NCBI GenBank assembly: GCA_034423195.1
Contig: DAOUIZ010000047.1
Span: 49,368-113,367 of the forward strand
DNA: 64,000 bases
Source of the DNA: CATOSK01 sp034423195
Lineage (GTDB): Bacteria; Chloroflexota; Dehalococcoidia; Lucifugimonadales; UBA3495
Reading direction: 5' to 3'
Under the pieces are notes generated by a model that made no database searches, was not told the origin of the DNA, and worked only from the letters and a program-made list of their open reading frames with translations. Shown here in pieces: positions 33,821 through 42,196 of this stretch (position 1 is the first letter of the stretch; the number at the start of each line of letters is the position of its first letter). Both the position numbers and the translations under genes were made by a program.

Positions 33821-34585
33821 ATGAAAATGCTGTCCTGGAACGTCAACGGGATTCGAGCGGCCCAGCGCAAGGGGTTCGTCGAATGGTTTGCCGAGGAAGC
33901 CCCGGACGTGCTTTCCATCCAGGAGACCAAGGCTTCCCCGGAGCAGCTGGCCGCCGAACTTACCCAGGTGCCCGGCTACCACACCTACTTTTCCTCCGCC
34001 GAGCGCAAGGGATACAGCGGCGTCGCCACCTATACCAGGGTGGAGCCGGTGGATGTGACCCACGGTTTCGGCATCGAGAAGTTCGACTCCGAGGGACGCA
34101 TCCTGCGCATGGACTACGGCGATTTCCTCCTGTTCAACATCTACTTCCCCAATGGGAAGAGTTCCGACGAACGCCTGGACTACAAGATGGAGTTCTACGA
34201 CGCTTTCCTGGAACACTTGGACGCGCTGAGAAGCGAAGGGCGCGAGATTATCGTCTGCGGCGACGTCAACACCGCCCACAAGGAAATAGACATTGCCCGC
34301 CCCAAGCCCAACGAGAAAGTGTCCGGGTTCCTCCCCTCGGAACGGGCCTGGATGGACCAGTGGATCGACCACGGGTATGTGGACACCCTCCGCCTGCACC
34401 ACGAGGAACCCAACCTGTACACCTGGTGGGACGCCCGCGGTGGAGCAAGGGCCAGGAACGTGGGTTGGAGAATCGACTATTTCTTCGTCAGCAACGCCCT
34501 GGCCGGCCGGGTCAGGGACGCCTGGATCATGCCCGATGTAATGGGTTCCGACCACTGCCCCATCGGAATAGATCTGGACGTCTGA
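33821..34585 (+). CDS. xth: Exodeoxyribonuclease III
   Basis: 254 aa AP endonuclease/3'-5' exonuclease for base excision repair. Catalytic features: SWNVNGIR (Asn7), IQETK (Glu35), CGDVNTAH (Asp/Asn pair, about 147-149), and the C-terminal GSDHCP with Asp244-His245. The length is normal for the ExoA/Xth family. No ribosome site stands out: GGTGTATCC lies upstream. Confidence 0.96.
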   Translation: MKMLSWNVNGIRAAQRKGFVEWFAEEAPDVLSIQETKASPEQLAAELTQVPGYHTYFSSAERKGYSGVATYTRVEPVDVTHGFGIEKFDSEGRILRMDYGDFLLFNIYFPNGKSSDERLDYKMEFYDAFLEHLDALRSEGREIIVCGDVNTAHKEIDIARPKPNEKVSGFLPSERAWMDQWIDHGYVDTLRLHHEEPNLYTWWDARGGARARNVGWRIDYFFVSNALAGRVRDAWIMPDVMGSDHCPIGIDLDV

Positions 34586-34660
34586 CGCGGGGCAAACCGG
34601 GCTTTCCGCGAATCCTGGCACCAATTTCTCCCAGCAGTGGCGCGGTTTGTGATATAGTCG

Positions 34661-34812
34661 CCCTGAGAGTATCAAGCGTGAACGACGAAGGTGCAGGCTT
34701 GCACCGGGGAATCGGAGGGCTGCAAGGGTCTCGCCTGACCTGTCGGCTCGGGAGAACTCCCCTGCCCGGGGTACAGGGCCGGGAAAGAAGCAGGCAAGCC
34801 CCGAAACCCTTT
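34661..34812 (+). ncRNA. Candidate structured leader RNA, weakly SRP-RNA-like
   Basis: Between xth and the PAC2 gene a TATAGT -10 (34653-34658) precedes a G+C-rich segment. Helices: GGTGCA/TGCACC with GGCT loop (34690-34705), GGGA/TCCC with a GAAC loop (near 34750-34760), and CCTGC-CCGG pairing CCGG-GCAGG near 34760-34795. The stretch CAGGGCCGGGAAAGAAGCAG closely resembles the SRP RNA domain IV core, but its tetraloop stem does not pair as in real SRP RNA. It may be ffs, a riboswitch-like leader, or neither. Confidence 0.35.
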
Positions 34813-34826
34813 AAGAGGTGGCACCG

Positions 34827-35774
34827 ATGGCTGACGACCTGTTCGTATTGAATGAAAAACCGGAGGCCAGGTACATGATCGCCGGCTGGCGGCGGCAGTG
34901 GTCCAACGGCGGCCGGATTTCCAGCCGCCTTCCCCGGTACCTGATTGACACGCTGGGGGCCCGCAAGATCGGCGAGATGGGGCCCGAGGTCAGCCGGATG
35001 TGCTATCCCTTCCAGGTGGCGGGCACCCACGACGTCTACCGCCCCAGCGCCGCCTTCAAGGACGGCCTGCCGTCGGCCCCCATGAGCCGGGAAAACGAGT
35101 GGTTCGACGCGGGTAACGGCCTCATCATATTCCTGGGAGAGGAGCCGTGGTACCGGCTGGAGCTGTATGCCGAGAGCTTCTTCCAGGTTGTCCAGGAACT
35201 GGGCATTGAGCAGACCGTCGCCGTCGAAGGCGTCAACGGCCCCGCCCCGCCGGACCTGGAAAGGCGGATAACCTGCACCTACAGCCGCCCGGAAATGCGG
35301 GAATGGCTGGAACGCTACGGCGTCCAGTTCTCCAGCTACGGCAGCGACGGGCGCCGGGGGCCGACCATCGGGATGGCCCTCGTATCCATGGCCCACTTCC
35401 AGTACCCGGACGTCCAGATGTTCCGGTTCGGGGCGATGGCCCCCATGTATCCCTTCGTCGGCGGCTCCAACCAGCAGCTGAACATCACCACCGACCGCAC
35501 ATCCTTCTACGACATCATGCGCCGGCTGAACGCCATCTTCGACTTGAACGTTGACCTGTCGGAGCTGAAGGCCCAGGGCGATGCCGAGTCTCAGGAACTG
35601 CTCTCGACCCTGGAACGCATAAGCTCGTCCAACCCCGACGCCAAGAAGATCATCGACCAGGTACGCGAGGACTACACCTACACACCCTTCGTCCAGCCCG
35701 TCGAGCTTGACCCGGCTCTCGACCAGACGCTGGAGGACATTCTCCGCAACGCCGGGGACGAACCTTCCAGCTGA
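34827..35774 (+). CDS. PAC2-family (proteasome-assembly-chaperone-like) protein
   Basis: 315 aa from ATG 34827, with AAGAGGTG as ribosome site. PAC2 fold: the N-terminal RYMIAGWRRQWSNGGRISS with LPRYLIDTLGARKIGEM gives the first strands, followed by TVAVEGVNGPAPP and GMALVSMAHFQ. The C-terminal helical bundle (about 235-315) is typical of bacterial/archaeal PAC2 proteins. These are thought to be carboxylate-amine ligase-like or assembly factors; function in bacteria is unsettled. Preceded by a putative structured RNA. Confidence 0.88.
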   Translation: MADDLFVLNEKPEARYMIAGWRRQWSNGGRISSRLPRYLIDTLGARKIGEMGPEVSRMCYPFQVAGTHDVYRPSAAFKDGLPSAPMSRENEWFDAGNGLIIFLGEEPWYRLELYAESFFQVVQELGIEQTVAVEGVNGPAPPDLERRITCTYSRPEMREWLERYGVQFSSYGSDGRRGPTIGMALVSMAHFQYPDVQMFRFGAMAPMYPFVGGSNQQLNITTDRTSFYDIMRRLNAIFDLNVDLSELKAQGDAESQELLSTLERISSSNPDAKKIIDQVREDYTYTPFVQPVELDPALDQTLEDILRNAGDEPSS

Positions 35775-35825
35775 CCTCCGCCGGCTGGCTTCTGGATGAA
35801 ACGCGTCCTTTGCGGTCAGGCGCCG

Positions 35826-35873
35826 GCCGCAAGCTGCGGACAGTCGCCTGCCGCAAGCTGCGGACAGTCGCCT
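35826..35873 (+). repeat. Exact 24-bp tandem duplication
   Basis: The unit GCCGCAAGCTGCGGACAGTC plus GCCT occurs twice back-to-back (35826-35849, 35850-35873). Each unit contains the palindrome CCGCAAGCTGCGG. It abuts the left end of the structured RNA. Confidence 0.9.
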
Positions 35874-35890
35874 CTGGAAAGACAAAGAAT

Positions 35891-36195
35891 ACCCCCGAGA
35901 GGGTTTCTTACATCCATACGGGTGATATGGGCCAGCCTCACAGGCAGGAGTCCACTGCCTTTTGTGACAGGCTTGTCATCACCATGCATTCGTCGAAGGT
36001 GCAGCGCGCCCGAAAGAGAAGCGCACCGCAAGTGCGTGACCGCCCCGCGCCGATTTCTTTCGGACGGGTCGGTCGGCATGACAGGTTCACTCGAAACCGC
36101 AGCCGTTATGCCGCCGTAGTTATTGGCAAGACCATAGAACAACCAACGCCGGACAGGCAACGACCGTGCGCCCGCCGTGGTTTCTTGATGCCGGG
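35891..36195 (+). ncRNA. Large structured RNA, possible HEARO/omega-RNA-type element
   Basis: The gap between the PAC2 and sensor-kinase genes (599 bp) folds extensively. ACCC/GGGT (35891-35904). GGTGAT (35921-35926) with ATCACC (35978-35983), enclosing a 14-bp composite hairpin AGCC-TCACA-GGCAG / CTGCC-TGTGA-GGCT (35934-35973). CGCAC/GTGCG (36022-36036). A 12-bp stem GACCG.CCCG.CCG / CGG.CGGG.CGGTC (36038-36074). CGGCAT/ATGCCG (36074-36113). Such density of nested helices, with the conserved-looking CCCGAAAGAGAAGCGC, indicates a real RNA. The size and an adjoining ATGA at 36196 recall HEARO elements, guide RNAs of IscB/IsrB nucleases; no such nuclease gene is present. Identity is inference. 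Confidence 0.6.
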
Positions 36196-36230
36196 ATGAG
36201 CAACTTACACAGCCTGACATTGTTGCATGA

Positions 36231-36239
36231 TGATATAAT
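36231..36239 (+). promoter_or_regulatory. Extended -10 promoter for the sensor kinase gene
   Basis: TGATATAAT, a perfect TGnTATAAT, with predicted start near 36246. A CTGACA lies 14 nt upstream of the -10, too near for a normal -35. Confidence 0.6.
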
Positions 36240-36373
36240 TAGTGTGAGGCGTTCAATCACGCTCAACAGTCCCTTCGAATACGACGGAAATCTGAATTTT
36301 GAGAGCAGGGCGTCGTCGCATGGATGGGCCTCTCATGAGCCCGGTTGGGATTGTCACCGGTTGGGATTGTCAG

Positions 36374-38653
36374 ATGAACGAAGCAGAAAACACGGCACAG
36401 GACAACTCGATGCCCGCAGACCGGTTGTCGTCCTTGTGGCAGTCCTGCCTGCGTATCACCTCCAAGCTCGACATGGACGAAATCCTGCAGACCGTCGCGG
36501 ATGAGTCCCGGCGTCTGACCGGGGCCCGGTACGCATCTCTGCGCGTTCAAGGCATTCCCGGGGTTTCCCGGGAGTTGATCACCTCGGGCTCTGCCCCGGA
36601 GCCGGCGGCCAGCGGTGCGGAGCCCTCCCTCCAATCGCGGGAAGTCCTCGAAATTCCGCTGGAGCTCCAGGGCGAGTCCCTCGGGACCATTCGCCTGGAC
36701 GGCAAAGCCGGCGGAGCAGCCTTTGGCGCGGAGGACCGGCAGACCCTGGGCATGGTGGCAAGCCACGCCGCCGTGGTGATCGCCAATGCCCGCATCTACC
36801 GGGAGGAGCAGCGGGCCAAGGCCAACCTGGACGCCTTGGTAAACATCTCCCCGGTGGGAGTGGTGGTTTTCGACGGCCACACGGCGGACGTGATATCCGT
36901 CAACGAGGAGACCACGCGGATCCTGGGCGGCGTCCAGATCAAGGGACTGCCTCCCGAGCGGCTGCTGGAACTGATGACCTTCCGCCGGCCGGACGGCCGG
37001 AACTTCCAGTTCGAAGACCTCCCCCTGGTCCGCGTTTTGAAGGGGGGAGAGACGGTCCGGGCTGAGGAAGTGGTGGTGCAGATGGAGAACGGGTACTCCG
37101 TCACCACCCTTGTCAACGCCAGGCCCATCTACTCCGACGACGGCGAGATGGTCTCCGTCATTGCCACAATCCAGGACATCACTCCGCTGGAGGACCTGGA
37201 ACGGCTTCGCACCGAGTTCCTGGGCATGGTCAGCCACGAACTGCGCACCCCCCTGACCATAATCAAGGGGTCTACCGCAACGGTGCTCAACTCCTCCGCC
37301 CATGTTGGTCCAGCCGAAGCCCGTCATTTCTTCCGGATCATCGACGAGCAGGCCGACTACATGCGCGGTCTCATCAACGACCTGCTGGACGTCGCCCGCA
37401 TCGAGGCCGGCACTCTGTCGGTGGTCTCCGAACCAACCAGCCCGGCCGACCTGATAGAACAGGCCAGGACCGGCTTCCTCAGCAGCGGCGCCGGAAATGC
37501 GATAGAAACCAGCGCGCCGCCGGACCTGCCCCGCATCCGGGGGGACAGGTCCCGGTTGACCCAGGTGCTCAACAACCTGCTTTCCAACGCGTCCAAGTAC
37601 TCCCCCGAGGGCTCGGCCATTCGAGTAACCGCCGAGCACCAGGGTTCCTGGGTTTCCATAACCGTTGCGGACCAGGGCCGGGGAATCCCCGCCGAGCAAC
37701 TTCCCCACCTCTTCAAGAAGTTCTCCCGGATTGACGGGGAGGAAGACCCTCACCGGATCGGGGGCGCCGGGCTGGGGCTGGCCATCTGCAAAGGCATAGT
37801 CGAAGCCCACGGCGGAAGGATGTGGGCCGAAAGCGCCGGGCCGGGCCTGGGGACCAGCTTCACGTTCACAATCCCCGTCGCGGACCCGGACGAAGCAATC
37901 CCTCATGCCCTGGCAGATTCCGATTCTCCCGTAGCGCCCCTGGAGCGTGTGCTGGCTGTCGACGACGACCCCCAGGTTTTGGCGTACATCAGGAACACCC
38001 TGGCCGATGCCGGGTACAGGCCGGTAGTGACGGTGAATCCCGGGGAAGTCGAGTCTCTCATCCAGGCGGAGAGACCCGATCTCATCCTGCTGGATCTGCT
38101 GTTCCCTGGCACGAATGGGTTCGAGTTGATGCAACGGATTCCCGAAATTACGGGCGCGCCGGTTGTCTTCCTCTCCGGCCAGGGTACGGCGCAGGACATC
38201 GCCCGGGCGTTGGAGATGGGAGCCGTCGACTACATTATGAAGCCCTTTTCTCCCACGGAGCTGGTGGCCCGGATCCAGTCCGCGCTGGCCAAGCACGCCT
38301 GGGCGGGCGATTCCCGGCCCTCCGGCCAGTTCGCCCTGGGGGATTTGATCATTGACTACGGCGACCGCCGGGTCACGCTGGCAGACGCGCCGGTGAGGTT
38401 GACCGACACCGAGTACCGGCTCCTGTTCGAGCTTTCCGTGAACGCGGGGCGGGTGCTGACCCACGACCACTTGCTGCGGCGGGTCTGGGGCGCCAACCAT
38501 CCCGCCGACCCGCGCCCACTGCGCGCCTTCGTCAAAACCCTGCGGCGGAAGTTGGGCGATTCCCCCGGAAACTCCAAGTACATCTTCACCGAGCCCCGGG
38601 TCGGGTACCGCATGGACCGGCCCCCCGCCGAACCCCCTACCGTCGCCGCGTAG
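36374..38653 (+). CDS. Histidine kinase fused to an OmpR-type response regulator
   Basis: 759 aa from ATG 36374. In-frame ATGs at 36320 and 36335 and a TTG at 36299 allow a longer N terminus; none has a clear ribosome site. Domains: GAF (about 20-150), PAS (about 155-270), HisKA with phospho-acceptor His288 (VSHELRTPL), HATPase_c (NNLLSNASKYSPEGSAI, DQGRGIP, GGAGLGLAICK), REC with Asp574 (LILLDLLFPGT), then an OmpR/PhoB winged helix (about 655-750). A complete two-component system in one soluble polypeptide with no membrane helix. The signal is presumably cytoplasmic (redox, light or gas through GAF/PAS). Confidence 0.92.
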   Translation: MNEAENTAQDNSMPADRLSSLWQSCLRITSKLDMDEILQTVADESRRLTGARYASLRVQGIPGVSRELITSGSAPEPAASGAEPSLQSREVLEIPLELQGESLGTIRLDGKAGGAAFGAEDRQTLGMVASHAAVVIANARIYREEQRAKANLDALVNISPVGVVVFDGHTADVISVNEETTRILGGVQIKGLPPERLLELMTFRRPDGRNFQFEDLPLVRVLKGGETVRAEEVVVQMENGYSVTTLVNARPIYSDDGEMVSVIATIQDITPLEDLERLRTEFLGMVSHELRTPLTIIKGSTATVLNSSAHVGPAEARHFFRIIDEQADYMRGLINDLLDVARIEAGTLSVVSEPTSPADLIEQARTGFLSSGAGNAIETSAPPDLPRIRGDRSRLTQVLNNLLSNASKYSPEGSAIRVTAEHQGSWVSITVADQGRGIPAEQLPHLFKKFSRIDGEEDPHRIGGAGLGLAICKGIVEAHGGRMWAESAGPGLGTSFTFTIPVADPDEAIPHALADSDSPVAPLERVLAVDDDPQVLAYIRNTLADAGYRPVVTVNPGEVESLIQAERPDLILLDLLFPGTNGFELMQRIPEITGAPVVFLSGQGTAQDIARALEMGAVDYIMKPFSPTELVARIQSALAKHAWAGDSRPSGQFALGDLIIDYGDRRVTLADAPVRLTDTEYRLLFELSVNAGRVLTHDHLLRRVWGANHPADPRPLRAFVKTLRRKLGDSPGNSKYIFTEPRVGYRMDRPPAEPPTVAA

Positions 38654-38673
38654 TAGTTTCGGGTAGTAGTTTC

Positions 38674-38735
38674 GGAGCGCCCAAGGAGCCTTAGACAAGT
38701 TACCCAACTTGGCGACGGAGGGCGCGACCCTCAGA
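38674..38735 (+). repeat. GACAAGTTACC palindromic repeat, single copy
   Basis: Stem GCGCCC / GGGCGC 49 nt apart around AAGGAGCCTTAGACAAGTTA. The stem sequence differs from 26139 (GCCTGC/GCAGGC), but pairing is kept. The inner CAAGTT ACCC AACTTG makes an extra hairpin in this copy. Confidence 0.8.
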
Positions 38736-38790
38736 TCGGATCGCATCCTCCCGCTGGGCGGCCATGCTGTCCGCCCATCCATGTTAAACT

Positions 38791-39147
38791 CGGTTCATCT
38801 GGCGGCAGGCTTCGCGCAGCGGTTTAGGCTTCGCGGAGCGAAGGGGCGGCGATTTGACAAGTTGCCTTGCGCTGCCCCTGAGCGTTTCAGAATTCGCGCA
38901 GCGGCCGGTTCATCCGGCGGGAGGCTTCGCGCAGCGGAGCGAAGGGGTGGCGGTTAGACAAGTTGCCTTGCGCCGCCCCTGAGCGTTTCAGAATTCGCGC
39001 AGCGGCCGGTTCATCCGGTGGGAGTCTTCGCGCAGCGGAGCGAAGGGGCGGCGGTTAGACAAGTTACCTTGCGCTGCCCCTGAGCGTTTTAGAACAGGGG
39101 CGGCGGTTAGACAAGTTGCCTTGCGCCGCCCCTGAGCGGTTTAGAAA
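38791..39147 (+). repeat. Cluster of four palindromic repeat units (about 100-bp period)
   Basis: Units of about 100 bp begin CGGTTCATC at 38791, 38906 and 39008, with a partial fourth near 39093. Each has the inverted pair AGGGGCGGCG / CGCCGCCCCT enclosing the 18-nt loop GTTAGACAAGTTGCCTTG. They fill the 519-bp gap before the enoyl-CoA hydratase gene, which otherwise holds nothing recognised. Confidence 0.88.
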
Positions 39148-39172
39148 GCAATTCAGAACAGGAGGCGGCGCC

Positions 39173-39946
39173 ATGTCCCAGGACCCGGTCCTCTACGACC
39201 TCGACGAGGGCATCGCCCGGATGACCCTCAACAACCCCGGGCAGCGCAACGTCCTGTCGACCCGGACGCTGGAGCTGCTGGACCGCTATCTGACCCAGGC
39301 CGGCGAGGATCCGGAGGCACGGGTGATAGTGATACGCTCCACCGGGCCCGTCTTCAGCTCGGGCCATGATCTCAACGAACTGGTGGGACACGACCGCGAG
39401 AGCTACTCCGGCGTTTTCGCCGACTGCACCCGCGTGATGGAATTGGTCCGCCTCCTTCCCAAGCCGGTCATTGCCCAGGTGCAGGGACTGGCCACCGCCG
39501 CCGGATGCCAGCTCGTCGCCACCTGTGACCTGGCCGTCGCCGCCGATACCGCCGCCTTCGCCACTCCGGGCGTCCAGATCGGGCTCTTCTGTACCACCCC
39601 GGGCGTCGCCGTCGGCCGCGCCGTCATGCCGAAGAAGGCCATGGAAATGCTGCTGACCGGCACACCCATCCCGGCTGCCGAGGCCCTGGAGTTCGGCCTT
39701 ATCAACCGGGTTGTCCCGGCGGAAAGGCTGGAGGAGGAAGTCATGGGCCTGGCCCGCCGGATCGCCAGTGCCAGCTCCGTCACCCTGGCCATCGGGAAGC
39801 CCGCCTTCTACCGCCAGATGGACCTGGACCGCCCCGCTGCCTACGAGATGGCCCAGAAGGTGATGGTGGACAATCTCATGGAGGAGGATGCCCGCGAAGG
39901 CATCACCGCCTTCCTGGAAAAGCGCGAACCCCGCTGGAAGAACTGA
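39173..39946 (+). CDS. Enoyl-CoA hydratase/isomerase family protein
   Basis: 257 aa crotonase-fold enzyme acting on acyl-CoA thioesters. Oxyanion-hole segments: SSGHDLNEL (about 63-71) and GLATAAGCQLVATCDLAVA (about 106-124). One classical hydratase Glu is not evident in the second segment, so an isomerase, hydrolase or ECHDC-type role is possible. AGGAGG precedes ATG 39173. The acyl-CoA synthetase gene follows 55 bp on, giving a short fatty-acid degradation operon. Confidence 0.9.
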   Translation: MSQDPVLYDLDEGIARMTLNNPGQRNVLSTRTLELLDRYLTQAGEDPEARVIVIRSTGPVFSSGHDLNELVGHDRESYSGVFADCTRVMELVRLLPKPVIAQVQGLATAAGCQLVATCDLAVAADTAAFATPGVQIGLFCTTPGVAVGRAVMPKKAMEMLLTGTPIPAAEALEFGLINRVVPAERLEEEVMGLARRIASASSVTLAIGKPAFYRQMDLDRPAAYEMAQKVMVDNLMEEDAREGITAFLEKREPRWKN

Positions 39947-40001
39947 CAACCCCCGGTTGCCCGGGCCCCATTCGCCGTAAAAAGTCCCATTGGAGCATCT
40001 T

Positions 40002-41693
40002 ATGACCAGCCCTTCCGACTTGAAAATCACCATCGGAGACCTCCTCGACCGGCAGGCGGAGCGATTCGGAGACCGCGACGCCCTCATCCACGTCGACTGG
40101 GATATCCGCTACACCTGGCGCCGGTTCAAGGAAGAATGCGACCGGGTGGCCCGCGGACTCATGGCCCTGGGCATAAACAAGGGCGACCATGTGGCCATCT
40201 GGTCCACCAACTATACCGAGTGGGTCGTCGCCCAGTTCGCCACCGCCAAGATCGGCGCCGTCCTCGTCACCGTCAATCCGGCCTACCGGACTCACGAGCT
40301 CGAATTCCTGCTGCGCCAGTCCGACGCCGTGGCCCTCATGCTCATCGGCAGCTTCCGCACCTCCGACTACGTCGCCATGCTCGGAGAAGTTGTGCCCGAG
40401 CTGGCCCACTCTGTCCCGGGACAACTCCATTCGGAAAAGCTGCCCCGCCTCCGCAACGTCGTCTTCATCCCGCCCCACGATGGGCCGGGCGGAGCGTGTT
40501 CCCCCGGAATGTTCGCCTGGGCCGACCTCGCTGGCCTCAGCGAAGAAATAACTTCCTCGGCCCTGGAACAGCGCCAGTCCGACACCCACCCTGACGACGT
40601 CATCTGCATCATGTACACTTCCGGCACGACCGGAAATCCCAAGGGGGTGATGCTAACCCACCACAACCTCGTCGCCAACGCCGCCTACACCATGCAGGGC
40701 CTTCGCTTCACCGAGCAGGACCGCCTCTGCATCCCCGTCCCCTTCTACCACTGCTTCGGTTCGGTCCTGGGCACCCTGGCCTGCGCCACCTCTGCCGCCG
40801 CCATGATAATCCCCTCGGAATACTTCGATCCGGGCAAGGCCCTGGTAGCGGTTGAGAAGGAGCGGTGCACCGCCATCCACGGCGTCCCCACCATGTTCAT
40901 CGCCGAGCTGGAGCACCCCGATTTCGACCAATTCGACCTCACGTCCCTGCGCACCGGCATCATGGCCGGCTCACCCTGCCCCATCGAGGTCATGCGCCAG
41001 GTCATCGACCGGATGGGATGCCGCGAGATGACCGTCGGATACGGCTTGACCGAGGCCGCGCCCATCATCACCCTGACCCGGGCGGATGACTCCATCGAGC
41101 GGCGCGTATCCACCGTGGGCACGGTCATACCCCACGTCGAGGTCAAAATCGTCGACCCGGAAACCGGGGAAGAAGTGCCCACCGGAGAGCAGGGCGAGCT
41201 GTGCTCCCGCAGCTTCATGAACATGAAGGGCTACTACAAGCTGCCCGAGGCCACCGAGGCCGCCATTGACGGCGGGGCCTGGCTCCACACCGGCGACCTC
41301 GCCACCGTCGACGCCGAGGGCTACTACAAGATTACCGGCCGCTCCAAGGACATGATTATCCGCGGCGGGGAGAACGTCTACCCCCGGGAAATCGAGGAGT
41401 TCCTCTACACCAACCCCAAGGTGGCCGACGTACAGGTCATCGGTGTCCCCAATGAGCGGTTCGGCGAGGAGATAATGGCTTGGGTCATGCTGCGGGCCGG
41501 CGAGGAGGCCACCGAGAACGAGGTCCGGGAATTCTGCCGGGGCCGCATCGCCCACTACAAGGTCCCCCGCTACGTCAAGTTCGTATCCGAGTTCCCCATG
41601 ACCGTCACCGGAAAAATCCAGAAATACGTCATGCGGGAGCAGTCCATCCGGGAGCTTGAACTGGAGAGCGCCGCCAACATCGAGACCGCGTAG
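40002..41693 (+). CDS. AMP-binding acyl-CoA synthetase
   Basis: 563 aa medium/long-chain fatty acyl-CoA ligase. Adenylation motifs: YTSGTTGNPKGVMLTH (A3/P-loop), GYGLTEAAP (A5), GDLATVDAEGYYKITGRSKD (A7-A8), ENVYPREIEEFL and C-terminal catalytic Lys in TVTGKIQKYVMRE (A10). ATG 40002 has GGAG at 7 nt; a TTG at 39990 is also in frame. It activates a carboxylic acid with ATP and CoA for the hydratase next door. Confidence 0.95.
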   Translation: MTSPSDLKITIGDLLDRQAERFGDRDALIHVDWDIRYTWRRFKEECDRVARGLMALGINKGDHVAIWSTNYTEWVVAQFATAKIGAVLVTVNPAYRTHELEFLLRQSDAVALMLIGSFRTSDYVAMLGEVVPELAHSVPGQLHSEKLPRLRNVVFIPPHDGPGGACSPGMFAWADLAGLSEEITSSALEQRQSDTHPDDVICIMYTSGTTGNPKGVMLTHHNLVANAAYTMQGLRFTEQDRLCIPVPFYHCFGSVLGTLACATSAAAMIIPSEYFDPGKALVAVEKERCTAIHGVPTMFIAELEHPDFDQFDLTSLRTGIMAGSPCPIEVMRQVIDRMGCREMTVGYGLTEAAPIITLTRADDSIERRVSTVGTVIPHVEVKIVDPETGEEVPTGEQGELCSRSFMNMKGYYKLPEATEAAIDGGAWLHTGDLATVDAEGYYKITGRSKDMIIRGGENVYPREIEEFLYTNPKVADVQVIGVPNERFGEEIMAWVMLRAGEEATENEVREFCRGRIAHYKVPRYVKFVSEFPMTVTGKIQKYVMREQSIRELELESAANIETA

Positions 41694-41716
41694 AAACTAC
41701 CTCGAAACCAGTCCCG

Positions 41717-42184
41717 TCACGGGGCCAGGACGGTGAAGGGAGCCATGGGGAGGTTGCGCAGGAGCCAGAAGGCGAGAATGGCGGCCAGGAGCGCCCAGAC
41801 CGCGCGGTCGGACAGGTCCAGGCGCGGCGGCGCGGGGAGCCGGTAGGCCCGCAGTCCCGAAACGGCCAGGGAGTAGGCGACGGCCGGCAGGACGAGCATG
41901 GAGTAGGGGTTGTATCCAAAAGCGGCCACCGGGTTTCCGTGGAGGAGCTGGTGGAGGGCGCGGAGGGTGCCGCAGCCGGGGCAGTAGCATCCGGTGAGTC
42001 CGAAGAATGGGCAGATGGGATAGGGGCCCGGGTTGCGGGGGTCGAAGAAGTAGACCACGGTCAGGCCCCCGGCGGTGGCCAGGGCGAGAGCGGCGTAGCC
42101 CAGCCACAGGGGCACGGAAAGTCCGGCCATGAGCAGGCGGGCACTGGAGGATTGGGGAGTCCCGGTTGTGCTGATGTGTGCCAA
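41717..42184 (-). CDS. DUF2752-family membrane protein
   Basis: 155 aa with about three membrane segments. The family motif is CPFFGLTGCYCPGCGTLRAL followed by LLHGNPVAAFGYNP. TTG 42184 is the likely start, 12 nt after the CD225-like gene stop, with GGATGG upstream. DUF2752 genes commonly sit next to CD225 or TM2 genes, as here. Function unknown. Confidence 0.85.
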   Translation of the reverse strand: MAHISTTGTPQSSSARLLMAGLSVPLWLGYAALALATAGGLTVVYFFDPRNPGPYPICPFFGLTGCYCPGCGTLRALHQLLHGNPVAAFGYNPYSMLVLPAVAYSLAVSGLRAYRLPAPPRLDLSDRAVWALLAAILAFWLLRNLPMAPFTVLAP

Positions 42185-42196
42185 GTCAGCCCATCC

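Noticed and set aside
34811..34829. AGGTGGCACCG before the PAC2 gene, similar to the T-box motif GGTGGNACCG
   Set aside because: It abuts the start codon and works as the ribosome site. PAC2 is not an amino-acid gene, and no specifier or stem I could be placed.
35816..36220. Open frame antisense to the structured RNA (134 codons)
   Set aside because: Cys/Arg-rich sequence with no domain. It exists because the RNA region is compact and lacks stops; the helices explain the segment better.
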